A DNA stretch of 64,000 bases, from positions 90,502,575 through 90,566,574 of the forward strand of contig NC_092872.1 of NCBI RefSeq assembly GCF_028372415.1. Direction: 5' to 3'. Of the stretch, positions 1 to 10,149 are shown in pieces (the stretch's first letter is position 1; every line of letters starts with the position of its first letter). The position numbers and the translations under genes were made by a program. The DNA is from Notamacropus eugenii. Taxonomy: Eukaryota > Chordata > Mammalia > Diprotodontia > Macropodidae. The notes beneath the pieces are model-generated. The model saw nothing but the letters and a program-made list of their open reading frames with translations, searched no databases and was not told where the DNA came from.

Positions 1-17
1 AAAAGAAAATTGAAGAA

Positions 18-289
18 ATGGAAAAGGAAGTTCAAAAATTAACTGGAGAGAATAATTCCCTAAAAGGAAGAGTTAATCAAACGGAAAAGGAAACCCAAAC
101 CTAATTGGGAAAATTGATCAGATGGAAAAGGAAACCCAAAACCTAACTGGGAAAATTGGTCGAATGGAAAAAGAAGTACAAAAATTAAATGGAGAAAATA
201 ACTCCTTAAAGGGAAGAATTGGTCAGATGGAAAAGGAGATGCAAAAGCTAACTGAAGAAAACAATACGATGAAGATTAGAATTGGGCAA
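18..289 (+). repeat. In-frame heptad repeat array in the L1 ORF1 coiled coil
   Basis: Five tandem units all begin ATGGAAAAGGAA or a close variant: 18-80 (63 bp), 81-121 (41 bp), 122-163 (42 bp), 164-226 (63 bp), 227-289 (63 bp). The 63-bp units encode 21 residues (three heptads). The 42-bp units encode 14 (MEKETQNLTGKIGR) and look like the long unit minus one heptad. The ORF1 copy at 28.6-28.75 kb shows only two 21-residue units of this type. Confidence 0.8.
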
Positions 290-931
290 GTAGAAACTAA
301 TGACTCAATGAGGCAACAAGAATCAGTCAAACAAAATCTAAAGAATGAAAAGATAGAAGAAAATGTAAAATATTTAATTGGAAAAACAACTGACCTGGAA
401 AATAGATCCAGGAGAGAAAATTTAAGAATTATTGGCCTGCCAGAAACCCATGATGAAGAAAAGAGTCTGGACAACATCTTCCAGGAAATCATCAAGGAAA
501 ACTGCCCAGAAGTACTAGACTCAGAGGGCAAAATAGTCATCGAAAGAATCCACTGTTCCCCTCCCGAAAGGGATCCCAAACTCAAAACCCCAAGAAATAT
601 AGTTGCCAAATTCCAGAGCTATCAAGTGAAGGAGAAAATACTACAAGCAGCCAGAAAGAAACAATTCAAATATCAAGGACACACAGTCAGGATCACACAG
701 GACCTTGCAGCTTCTACATTAAAAGATCGAAAGAATTGGAGCCCAATATTCCATAAGGCAAAGGAGTTGGGACTTCAACCAAGGATCAACTACCCAGCAA
801 AGTTCAGCATAACATTTCAGGCAAGGAGAAAGTCATTCAATGAAATAAGGGATTTCCAGAGCTTCCTGACCAAAACACCAGAACTCAATAGACAATTTGA
901 TCTTCAAATGCAGGTCTCCAGAGAATCATAA
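122..931 (+). CDS. L1 ORF1 protein (3' part of the gene), RNA-binding chaperone
   Basis: ORF1p is the trimeric nucleic-acid chaperone that coats L1 RNA. Visible here: heptad-repeat coiled coil (roughly residues 1-60 of this 269-residue stretch), then the RRM-like region with the conserved 'LENRSRRENLRIIGLPE' block, then the C-terminal domain with 'SPPERDPKLKTPRNIVAKF'. The open frame at 122 is not the real start. The coding sequence continues upstream out of the window, but unit 81-121 of the coiled-coil array is one base short of 42, so the upstream part (1-121) is in another frame. The stop is TAA at 929-931. The order and motifs match the ORF1 copies at 28.3 kb and 20.7 kb. Confidence 0.88.
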   Translation: MEKETQNLTGKIGRMEKEVQKLNGENNSLKGRIGQMEKEMQKLTEENNTMKIRIGQVETNDSMRQQESVKQNLKNEKIEENVKYLIGKTTDLENRSRRENLRIIGLPETHDEEKSLDNIFQEIIKENCPEVLDSEGKIVIERIHCSPPERDPKLKTPRNIVAKFQSYQVKEKILQAARKKQFKYQGHTVRITQDLAASTLKDRKNWSPIFHKAKELGLQPRINYPAKFSITFQARRKSFNEIRDFQSFLTKTPELNRQFDLQMQVSRES

Positions 932-1498
932 AAAGGTAAACAGAGGGGGGAAAAAACAAAAACAAAAACTTGCTACTCAATTAGGGCAAACTGTTTACTT
1001 CCCTATAAGGGAAGATGATACCTGTTAATCTTAAGAACTGTGCAGCTATTATGATAAAAGGGATATATGTAGAGGGAACGGGCATAAAGTAAATGATGTC
1101 ATGTCAAAAATATGATTTAAGTATGAGAAGGGAATGTAATAGGAGGTGTGGAAAGGGGGAAGCAGAAAATGGCAAATTATATCACAGGAAGAAGTACAAA
1201 ACTATAGTAGAGGGAAGGAGGGGAGGGAGATGAGCATTGTTTGAGAGGTACTCTCATCCGATTTGTTCAAAGGAGGGAACAATAATCTTAAGTAGATAAT
1301 CCTAACTAGCTCTATAGGTAGTAGGAGGGGAAGGGGGAAGAAAGGGGAGGGTGGCTAAAAGGGAGGAAAGAAGCAATAAGAGTAAAGGGGAGTAAAAGGG
1401 AGGGGGGATAAAAGAAGGAGGGGAAGGCTGCAGGAGGAGGGGGAGAAAAGTGAATACTATTGAGGAGGGGAAGGGAGACAGGAGAGCTAAAAGCACAA
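932..1498 (+). other. L1 inter-ORF region, strongly purine-rich
   Basis: About 570 bases separate ORF1 and ORF2, far longer than the few tens of bases in primate L1. From about 1197 to 1490 the plus strand is mostly A and G with many G runs. A related sequence follows ORF1 in the HAL1-like copies, consistent with common descent. No gene is supported here; the minus-strand open frames are products of base bias. Confidence 0.7.
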
Positions 1499-4400
1499 AT
1501 GGTAGGAAAGAGGTTGGAGGGAAATACACAGATTGTAATCATAACTGTGAATGTGAATGGAATGAACTCTCCCATAAAACAGAGACAGATAGCAGAATGG
1601 ATTAAAAGCCATAATCCAACAATATGCTGCTTACAAGAAACACATTTGAAACGGGGGGATACACATAGGATAAAGGTCAAAGAATGGAGCAGAATATATT
1701 GTGCTTCAGGTCATGTAAGAAAGGCAGGAGTAGCAATCCTAATCTCAGACAAAGCGAAAGCAGAAATAGATCTAATCAAAAGGGATAAGGATGGAAACTA
1801 TATCCTGCTAAAAGGCACCATAGACAATGAAGCAATATCATTACTAAACATGTATGCTCCAAGTGGTATAGCATCCAAATTCTTAGAGGAGAGGTTGGGG
1901 GAGTTGAAGGAAGAAATTGATAGCAAAACTATACTAGTGGGGGACCTCAACCTCCCCCTCTCTGAACTTGATAAATCCAACCTCAAAATAAACAAGAAAG
2001 AGGTTAAGGAGGTAAATAAAACTCTGGATAAGGTAGATATGATAGATCTTTGGAGAAAATTAAATGGGAATAGAAAGGAATATACCTTTTTCTCAGCGGT
2101 ACATGGAGCATTTACAAAAATTGACCATGTACTAGGACATAAAAATCTCACAATCCAGTGCAGAAAGGTAGAGATAATCAATGCATCCTTTTCAGATCAT
2201 AATGCATTAAAAATTACATGTAATAAAAGGCCATGGAAAGAGAAACCAAAAATCAATTGGAAACTAAATAATCTAATTCTAAAGAAGGGTTGGGTTAAAG
2301 AAGAAATCATAGAAACAATCAACAATTTCATTCAAGAGAACGACAATAGTGAGACAACATACCAAAACTTATGGGATACTGCAAAAGCAGTTATTAGGGG
2401 AAGTTTTATATCTTTGAATGCTTACATAAATAAAATAGAGAAAGAGGAGATCAATGACTTAGGCTTGCAGTTGAAAAAGCTAGAAAAAGAACAAATTGAA
2501 ACTCCCCAAATAAATACCAAATTAGAAATACTGAAAACCAAAGGAGAGATTAATAAAATTGAAATTAAGAAAACTATTGAATTAATAAATAAAACCAATA
2601 GTTGGTTTTATGAAAAAACTAATAAAATTGATAAACCTTTGGTCAATCTGATTAAAAAAAAGAAAGAAGAAAACCAAATTACTAATATTAAAAATGAAAG
2701 GGGTGAACTCACCTCCAATGAGGAGGAAATTAAAACAATAATTAGAAACTACTTTGCCCAACTTTATGCCCACAAATTCGATAATCTAAACGAGATGGAT
2801 GAATATTTTAAAAAATACAAATTGCCCAGATTAACAGAAGAGGAAGTTGAATATTTAAACAACCCCATCTTAGAAAAAGAAATTGAACAAGCCATCAATG
2901 AACTCCCTAGGAAAAAATCTCCAGGGCCAGATGGATTCACAAGTGAATTCTATCAAACATTTAAAGAACAGTTAATTCCAATACTACATACACTATTTTT
3001 GAAAATTAGGGAAGAAGGAGTCCTCCCAAATTCTTTCTATGATACAAATATGGTTTTGATACCCAGACCAGGAAGAGACAAAACAGAGAAAGAAAATTAT
3101 AGACCAATTTCCCTAATGAATATAGATGCAAAAATTTTAAATAAGATTTTAGCAAAACGAATACAGCATCTTATCACGAGATTAATACATTATGATCAGG
3201 TAGGATTCATACCAGGACTACAGGGCTGGTTCAATATTAGGAAAACTATTAGCATTATCGATCACATCAACAACAAAGCTAACAAAAACCACATGATTAT
3301 CTCAATAGATGCAGAAAAAGCTTTTGACAAAATACAACATCCATTCCTACTAAAAACATTGGAGAACGTAGGAATAAAGGGAACTTTCCATAAAATAATA
3401 AGCAGTATCTATCTAAAACCTTCAGCAAGCATTATATGCAATGGGGATAAGCTAGATGCATTCCCAATAAGATCAGGGGTGAAACAAGGTTGTCCATTAT
3501 CACCACTATTATTCAATATGGTACTAGAAATGTTAGCTGTAGCAATTAGACAAGATAAAGATATTCAAGGAATAAGAATAGCCAAAGAAGAAACTAAGTT
3601 ATCACTCTTTGCAGATGATATGATGATTTACCTAGAGAATCCAAGAGATTCAAGTAAAAAATTACTTGAATTAATAAACAACTTTGGCAAAGTTGCAGGG
3701 TACAAAATAAACCCACACAAATCTTCTGCATTCCTATATATTAGCAACAAAGTCCAACAGCAAGAGATAGAAAGAGAAATCCCATTTAAAGCTAGGGTAG
3801 ACAGTATCAAATACTTAGGAGTCTACCTGCCAAAACAAACCCAGGGATTATATGAACACAATTACAAGACACTTTTTGCACAAATAAAGTCAGATTTAAG
3901 TAAGTGGAAAAACATTAGTTGCTCATGGGTAGGCCGTGCTAATATAATAAAAATGACAATTCTACCCAAATTAATATACTTATTTAGTGCCATACCAATT
4001 AAACTATCAGACAATTACTTTCTAGAGCTGGATAAAATAATATCAAAATTCATTTGGAAAAACAAAAGGTCCAGAATATCAAAGGGACTAATGAAAAGAA
4101 ATGCTTGGGAAGGTGGCCTAGCGCTACCAGACCTCAAACTGTACTATAAAGCAGCAATTATCAAAACCACTTGGTATTGGCTAAGAAACAGAGAGGTAGA
4201 CAAGTGGAATAGACTTGGCACTCAAGATGCAGTAGGCAAGGAATATAGCAACCTTCTGTTTGATAAATCCAAGGACCCCAGCTTCTAGGATAAGAACTCA
4301 TTGTTTGACAAAAATTGCTGGGAAAACGGGATAACAGTGTGGCGGAAATTAGGCATAGACCCATACCTGACACCGTACACAAGAATAAAGTCCAAATGGG

Positions 4401-5350
4401 TACATGATTTAGGTATAAAGATTGATACCATGAATAAACTGGAGAAGCAAGGAATAGTGTATTTATCAGATCTATGGAGAAGGGAAGAATTCTTTACTAA
4501 AGGAGAGATAGAAAGCATTATGAAATGCAAAATGGATAACTTTGATTACATTAAACTGAGAAGTTTTTGCACAACCAATCCCAATGCAACCAAAATCCGG
4601 AGGGATGTAGTAAATTGGGAAAGAATTTTTACAGCTAAGCTCGGGGATAAAGGCCTCATTTCTAGAATATATAGAGAACTGACCCAAATGTATAATCATA
4701 CAAGTCATTCCCCAATTGATAAATGGTCAAAGGATATGAACAGGCAATTTTCAGAGGAAGAAATTAAAGCTATCCATAATCATATGAAAAAATGCTCTAA
4801 ATCACTATTGGTTAGAGAGATGCAAATCAAAACAACTCTGAGGTACCACATCACACCTATAAGATTGGCAAACATGACAGAACAAGAAAATGATAAATGC
4901 TGGAGAGGATGTGGGAGAGTTGGAACACTAATTCATTGTTGGTGGAGCTGCGAGCGCATCCAACCATTCTGGAGAGCAATTTGGAACTATGCCCAAAGGG
5001 CTACAAAAATGTGCATACCCTTTGACCCAGCAATATCGCTACTAGGACTATATCCCCAAGAGATCATAAAAATGGGAAAGGGTCCCACATGTACAAAAAT
5101 ATTTATAGCAGCACTCTATGTAGTTGCCAAAAACTGGAAGTCAAGGGGATGTCCATCAATTGGGGAATGGCTGAATAAATTATGGTATATGAATGTAATG
5201 GAGTACTATTGTGCCATAAGAAATGATGAACAAGAAGACTTCAGAGAGGCCTGGAAGGACTTATATGACCTGATGCTGAGTGAAAGGAGCAGAACCAGGA
5301 GAACTTTATGCACAGCAACGACCACAGTGTGTGAGAGTTTTTTCTGGTAG
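1499..5350 (+). pseudogene. L1 ORF2 (endonuclease-reverse transcriptase), one in-frame stop
   Basis: ORF2p nicks target DNA and reverse-transcribes L1 RNA. I place the start at ATG 1499 because the upstream part of the open frame has no ATG; total length would be 1283 codons, near the human 1275. APE-type endonuclease: NVNG near residue 18, QETH (Glu about 47), GDLNL (Asp about 149), KIDHVLG (about 209) and SDHNAL (about 233) are all present. Reverse transcriptase: [21 protein letters not shown] (about 660) and the catalytic FADD (about 704-707). C-terminal zinc-knuckle-like C-x3-C-x7-H-x4-C starts near residue 1134 (CWRGC...HCWWSC). A TAG at 4286-4288 (codon about 930) separates RT from the Cys domain; the frame is otherwise open to TAG 5348-5350. 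The second L1 in the window has TGG (Trp) at the matching place (17202-17204). Confidence 0.93.
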
Positions 5351-5611
5351 ACTTAGATTTTTGTAATAACACAAGAACTTCTTACAAAAAAAAAAAATCC
5401 CAATGGTGGATCTCAAGGCAAAATGCCTTCCACACTCAGAGAGAGAAATATGGAAGTCACTCACATAATGTTGCAGATCATGTTTGTGTAAGTGTATGTG
5501 TGTGTGTATCATGTTATGATTTGTTATACGATTTCTTTCATTTATCTTAGTCTGACTACATAGCATGACTATAGTGAAAATATACTCAATAGGAAAATAA
5601 AAAATAAAAAA

Positions 5612-6397
5612 AATGAAATTAAGGGGTGAGAGAGAAATATATTGGGAGGAGAAAGGGAGAAATGGAATGGGGCAAATTATCTCTCATAAAAGAGGCAAGC
5701 AAAAGACTCTTTAGTGGAGGGAAAAAGAGGGGAGGTGAGAGAAAAACATGAAGTTTACTGTCATCACATTCCACTAAAGGAAGGAATAAAATGTACACTC
5801 ATTTTGGTATGAAAACCTATCTTACAATACAGGACAGTGGGAGAGAAGCAGGGTGGGGAGGGATGATGGAAGGGAGGGCAGTGGGAGGAGGGAGCAATTT
5901 GAAGTCAACACTCTTGGGGAGGGACAGGATCCAAAAAGAGAATAGTGACAATGCGGGGCAAGATAGGATGGAGGGCAATATAGTTAGTCTTACACAACAC
6001 GACTATTATGGAAGTCATTTGCAAAACTATACAGATATGGCCTATATTGAATTGCTTGCCTTCTCAGTGGGGATGGGTCGGGAGGGAGGGAGGAAGAGAA
6101 GTTGGAACTCAAAGTTTTAGGAACAAATTTTGAGTATCATCTTGCAACTAGGAAATAAGAAATGCAATTAATAAGGTAGAGAAAGTTATCTTGCCCTACA
6201 GGACAAAAGAGAAGATGGGGATAAGGGAAGGGAGGGAATGTTAGAAGGGAGGACAGACTGGTGATAGGGGTAATTAGAATGCTCAGCATTCTGGGGTGGG
6301 GGGAGAGGAGAAATGGGGAGAAAATTTGGAATCCAAAATTTTATGGAAATGAATATTGAAAACTTAAATAAATAAATTTTAAAATAAAAAGAAAAAA
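5612..6397 (+). mobile_element. HAL1-like (ORF2-less L1 derivative) 3' region
   Basis: G-rich, gene-free sequence ending in 'aaataaataaattttaaaat' and an A-rich tail. The reverse complement of the same ~780 bases forms the 3' part of the minus-strand elements at 22255-23018 and 26408-27400. There it follows ORF1 sequence with no ORF2 between. The two L1s with ORF2 in this window end differently, so this is not their 3' UTR. The 5' part is presumably upstream of the L1 at 1-5611, outside the window. It ends directly against RTE sequence at 6398. Confidence 0.65.
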
Positions 6398-6793
6398 AAT
6401 GAAAACTGAGTGCCACAGAATCCATGTTTTCAAATTATGTTTCTGGAGAAGACTGTTGAGAGTCCTTTTGACAGCAAGGAGATTAAATCAGTCAATATTT
6501 AAAGAAATTAATTCAGACTACTCATTTGAAGGACAAATTTTGAAGCTGAAGCTTAAATACTTTGGTCACATGTTGAGAAGATAGGACTCACTGGAAGGGG
6601 CCCTGATGTTGGGAAACATTGAAGGCAAAAGAAGAATAGGATGGCAGAGGATAAGTTGGATAGATAGAGTCATGGAAGCAATGAATATGAACTTGGACAG
6701 ACTTCAGGAGACAATAAAAGATAGAAGGACCTGACTTTCTATAGTCCATGGTGTCATGAGGAGTCAGACATGATTGAATGACTGAACAACAAC
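6398..6793 (+). mobile_element. RTE (BovB-type) LINE, 3' end of ORF and tail
   Basis: Translation gives the conserved C-terminal block of RTE polymerases: FKLCFWRRLLRV, then LNQSIFKEINSDYS, then LKLKYFGHMLRR, and after a TAG at 6582 the frame continues DSLEGALMLGNIEGKRR. It ends with the typical 'gtcatgaggagtcagacatg' and an 'actgaacaacaac' tail. The 5' part is missing here because the HAL1-like element abuts it. The same segment occurs at 32640-32790 and 33161-33425. Confidence 0.85.
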
Positions 6794-6794
6794 A

Positions 6795-7375
6795 TGGCCA
6801 GGGGAGCAGCCTCCAACAGAGGAGTGTCCAGTGAAGGAGTATCTAGCAAAGGCAAAGCATTTGACAGAGACCAGTAAGGAGCAGGTCTGACAAAAGCAGT
6901 ACAATAATATCACTAGAGTACATGATCTGCCCCAGAATAGCAAACATGTGAATCACCCCCTCCACATGTGTGCCCTGGCCACATATACTCTTTTTGTATA
7001 TGTTCTTCTATTTCCTGGTGACATATGATAACCCCTCCACAGCAATACCCTGGCCTCACATGTTTCTATATGCCTATCCTCCCACATGTGTTCCCGATTC
7101 CTTATTTGCATCCACTCTTCCCAATGATGGCATGTGCATTTCAGGGAGAGAGTGTCCTAGGTTTATGGGGGAAATGGTTTATTGCCACTTTTTTTGCTAT
7201 GTCATTTCGTCCAGTTGTACTGCTTTGAGCTAATTGTGTTCTCTGACTATTAAAGGTAAAACAATTAATGAGGGCTTGTGTGCTATGACTTTCCTCAATA
7301 AATGTAGAATACGAACTACCTTGGGCTAGCCTTCTCTGGGGGACTCACTCTGTGAGTTGGGGTGGAGAGAGGGAG
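6795..7375 (+). other. Possible LTR relic of an endogenous retrovirus
   Basis: Not certain. An AATAAA lies near 7299, followed by 'ctctgggggactcactctgt', resembling the R/U5 part of marsupial retroviral LTRs. Two partial copies of a 'ccctccaca...ccctggcc' block lie at 6957-6983 and 7034-7057. No internal retroviral genes adjoin it. It would be an old solo fragment. The short open frames inside are not convincing genes. Confidence 0.3.
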
Positions 7376-7424
7376 AGGTTGAGAGCCTTCAATCTCTACA
7401 TGTGGATGGAGTGAAGGAACTTGA

Positions 7425-7737
7425 GATGGTCATACCAGAAATGAGAAACCTGGAAAGGAGAGAGGGACTAGGGAATTATTTCCAAATATTTGAAGAATTA
7501 GATATGTTCAATTTTTTAATAGAAAGGACAGAAAAGGAACAATAAGTGAATTTTGAGGAAAGATGTAAGGGAAAGTTTCCTAACGATTAGAATGGAAAGT
7601 TTTTTTTTTCATTGGAAAACTTCAAGTAGAGACCAGATGACCACTTGCTGGGGATATTATAAAAAGCATACTAGTTCAGCTGTAAGTTAGATTCCATGAT
7701 TTCTAAATTTCTTCTAATGTTGAGATTCTATGACTGA
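7425..7737 (+). mobile_element. CR1/L3-type LINE 3' end
   Basis: Matches from memory the CR1-family tail: 'tttcctaacgattagaatgg', then 'cttcaagtagagaccagatg accac' split by short indels, ending in 'gagattctatga'. The copy is degraded and has no coding capacity; the 62-codon open frame at 7357-7545 overlaps it and is not a gene. Confidence 0.55.
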
Positions 7738-8057
7738 CTCACTTCTAAGAGTGACCAATCTTCATGTTTTACCAAACTCTGAGAGCAAGGTCGTTAATTA
7801 ACGAAATCTTTTTAGCTCCCATTTTGTGCAGAGTCCTCTATTTGGGGTGGTAGTGAAGGGCTATGAAAAGGGAGGAAGAAATGTTAAGTAGACTGAAGGG
7901 AGGGGAATCTGCACAGTACATTCAGCAACTCAATTCATCAGCCATATACTCAATACATAATATGTGCAAGGCATCATGGAAAGAGCACTAAACTGAGTCA
8001 TCTAAATTATAGTCTTGATTCTGACCTTGACTTATTATGTGACCAGAGCAAGATAAC

Positions 8058-8062
<5 letters not shown>

Positions 8063-8099
<37 letters not shown>

Positions 8100-8100
8100 C
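8063..8100. repeat. (CA)n microsatellite
   Basis: About 18 near-perfect CA dinucleotides, lying within the MIR relic and starting the first copy of the local duplication. Confidence 0.95.
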
Positions 8101-8225
8101 ATACAGTTATCTCCCCCAACACAGTATGTGAGAATCTTCAGGACATTACAATAATAAGTATATTTATAATAATAATATATGTGTATATATGTATATGTAT
8201 ATACATATATAGATATAGATAAGAT
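8080..8225. repeat. Local duplication, copy A (copy B at 8615-8760)
   Basis: Both copies read CA run, 'acatacagttatct(c/t)cccc', '(a/t)gtgag...ttcagga', 'ttacaataataagta', then TA/TG-rich sequence ending 'atagatatagata'. The order is colinear over ~145 bases, with clear divergence. The two are 540 bases apart in direct orientation. Confidence 0.65.
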
Positions 8226-8374
8226 GTCTATGGTTTCTGTTTCCTTATCTGTAAAATGGATATGAGGACTTGCCCTGCCTGACTCATCAGGTTGTTGTAA
8301 GTATCAAATGTCAAAAAGGTATACATGAATGTTCTTTGAAAAAGTGTAAAATACTGTGTAAATACAAGGAAGCA

Positions 8375-8497
8375 ATTAACACATATTTATTAAATGTATA
8401 CTATGTATCAGGCACTACGCTAGGTACTTAGATGCAAAGACAAAAAAAAAGTCAAATAGTCCTTCTGGAGAATCTTAGATTCTATTTGAGGTTAACA
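8375..8497 (+). repeat. Head of an ancient dispersed mammalian repeat
   Basis: Reads 'tatactatgtatcaggcact', 'acgctaggtacttagatgca', 'agtccttctggagaatctta': a diverged copy of the 'ctatgtgccaggcactgtgc' type of old repeat. Related heads occur at 42753, 45645 and 51905. I do not recall the family name. Confidence 0.45.
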
Positions 8498-8499
8498 TG

Positions 8500-8760
8500 T
8501 ACATATATGTGTGTGTGTATGTGTGTATATATGTGTGTGTATGTATATATGTGTATCAGTATATACATATGCATGTGTGCCTATACATATATAAATGTAT
8601 GTGTACATATACATATATACACACACACATACAGTTATCTTCCCCATTGTAGAATGTGAGCTCTTTCAGGAGCTTACAATAATAAGTAAACATAATAGTA
8701 ATATATGTGTGTATAAGTTTATATGTATATATGTACATATAGATATAGATAGATAGATGT
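8500..8760. repeat. TG/TA-rich simple repeat with duplication copy B
   Basis: Imperfect (TG)n, (TATG)n and (TA)n from 8500 to 8630, then copy B of the local duplication (8615-8760), ending in (GATA)n. The small open frames on both strands here are simple-repeat translations. Confidence 0.85.
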
Positions 8761-8769
8761 AGATATATA

Positions 8770-9440
8770 GGTGGGAATCAACTCCCACCCTTCCATATAA
8801 AGTACATATGAAGGCTTTCATTGTGTGACTCAAAGGGAGGTAAAATAGAACTCTCTACCCTCTTCTTTCCCATTCTTCTCCAAGGGAGACTTTCATTTCT
8901 GCCAGGAGGGGAAGCTGGAGGTTGGGGGCAAGATCATTCCACTCTCCTCAGAGAAAGAAAGTATTGGGCTAGAAGAATATCTACCTGTTCCCTTAAATGG
9001 TTGGATTTCTTCTAACTTCTGATAACTTTGCCATTTGTAGGGGAAGAAAGACCCCCAAGCTCCATATGCAACACTTGACTGCTTTCCATCAATACCAGTT
9101 CCATGATGAACACAGATAGTAAATAGCAGAGAAACCCATTTACCCACCGCATAGCAAAACAAGACACCAGAGAAGGTATATACAGGATAATATATACCAG
9201 ACAACACAGAGTGAAGGAGCTGTCCCTTTGGAAGTAAGACAACTCAGCTTGATCAAGAAAGGAAGTTCTGCCAAAACTCCCCAATTCTGTGAAGTAGCAT
9301 GCTGCATATAGGGACATGAGGGAGACTGACAGCACCTCTCATTTCTTCCCAGAGTGTTTTCTTTCAACAATCTGAAATGGGGTTGATCTCTTCCATCTTC
9401 TCTCTCAAAGTTGGAAGCCAGCAGCACATGAAGCAACTTG
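8770..9440. other. Unassigned sequence
   Basis: No repeat family or gene recognised. Overlapping minus-strand open frames of 98-107 codons (8893-9436) show no domain I know and no clear splice framework. Confidence 0.4.
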
Positions 9441-9459
9441 ATTCTAGAACAAAACTAGG

Positions 9460-9595
9460 AACTTGATGAGTCCCCAAAGGGGACTAGCTCTGAAGAATTT
9501 CAAAAGGGAACTCATAGGGAACTGGCCTTGAAAAGTCCCCAGAAGGGACCCCTGCTTAAAGAATCCCCAAAGGGGGACTGGCTGAGAACTGAAGC
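9460..9595. repeat. Degenerate tandem array of a palindromic ~30-40 bp unit
   Basis: Successive units: 'gagtccccaaaggggactag' (9469), 'ttcaaaagggaactcatagg' (9499), 'aagtccccagaagggacccc' (9532), 'gaatccccaaagggggactg' (9561). Each centres on a CCCC-aa-GGGG inverted repeat and is followed by a ctg/gcttgaa-like spacer. This is a small minisatellite, not part of a recognised element. Confidence 0.6.
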
Positions 9596-9714
9596 TCTCT
9601 TCTCTTACCAACTGCACCCTGCCTCTCACATAGGACATGACCTTCATCTCCACCAGTAAAGAGTCCCATATCAATTGGCTTTGAAACAGGTTACACAGAC
9701 AAAATAAATACCAA

Positions 9715-10010
9715 GTGATTCTAAGGGATGACCCTAGCCACTGGAGGAGTCAGAAAGGTTTCATGTAGAAGAAAGGCTTTGATCTGAGTTTTGGAAGAGA
9801 TTAGGGAGTCTAAGAGGTTGGGATGATGACAGTGTATTACAGGTAAGAGGAAGGGCCAGTGCAAAGACACAGAGATGGGAATCATTCTAGTTTACCAAAC
9901 AAGGCAATTGCATGGTCAGAACTGGCTTTTAAAAAATCTCCTTGCAGCTGAAGGAGATAAATTGCCAAGGGGAGACACAAGGCAGGGAGGTAAATTAGGA
10001 GACAATAGCA
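9715..10010 (+). repeat. Body segment of the ancient dispersed repeat
   Basis: Contains 'ggtttcatgtagaagaaagg', 'gggccagtgcaaagacacag', 'tgcatggtcagaactggctt' and 'attaggagacaatagcaaaa', in the order of the ancient repeat whose other body copy is at 52020-52500. Class uncertain. Confidence 0.45.
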
Positions 10011-10149
10011 AAAGTGCCGATTAGGGGTTATGGGAGCCAGAACTTGGGTGATAGGCTTGTGAGTAAAGTGAAGGGGAAGGATACAAGTGATACAGAGTAG
10101 GTAAAATCAACCAGAATTGGTAAATGATGGGATATGTGGAGTAAGAGTG

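Larger units (their letters stand above)
1..5611 (+). mobile_element. L1 LINE, near full length, 5' end outside window
   Basis: Autonomous non-LTR retrotransposon of the therian L1 clade. The window opens inside the ORF1 coiled coil; ORF1 ends at 931, a purine-rich inter-ORF region follows, then ORF2 (1499-5350), a short 3' UTR and an A-rich tail at about 5580-5611. Both ORF2 enzymatic domains are legible, and the reading frame has one stop and no frameshift over 3.8 kb, so this is one of the youngest elements in the window. The tail runs into the sequence 'aaaaaatgaaattaagg' of a HAL1-like element, which implies insertion at an A-rich site inside that older element. Confidence 0.93.
7972..8373 (+). 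mobile_element. MIR-type SINE, expanded by microsatellite and AT-rich sequence
   Basis: Left part: 'gaaagagcactaaactgagt' then 'ttattatgtgaccagagcaa'. Right part: 'tttccttatctgtaaaatgg' then 'gactcatcaggttgttgtaa'. Together these give the MIR core order. The middle is displaced by the (CA)n run and the AT-rich block at 8063-8225. Confidence 0.6.

Noticed and set aside
223-609. 128-codon minus-strand open frame inside L1 ORF1
   Set aside because: Shadow of ORF1; composition mirrors the lysine/glutamate-rich coding strand.
1-931. ORF1 region as a host coiled-coil gene
   Set aside because: The LENRSRR and SPPER blocks, plus the ORF2 that follows, identify it as L1.
1302-1680. Proline/serine/leucine-rich minus-strand frames of 75 and 122 codons
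   Set aside because: They translate the purine-rich inter-ORF region in antisense; no domain, no start context.
8432-8738. Frames rich in Cys, Val, Tyr and His
   Set aside because: Translations of TG/TA simple repeats.
9012-9436. Overlapping 98-107 codon minus-strand frames
   Set aside because: No domain, poor start contexts, no splice framework.
9460-9595. CRISPR-like array
   Set aside because: Units are degenerate, spacing irregular, no unique spacers, and the DNA is mammalian.
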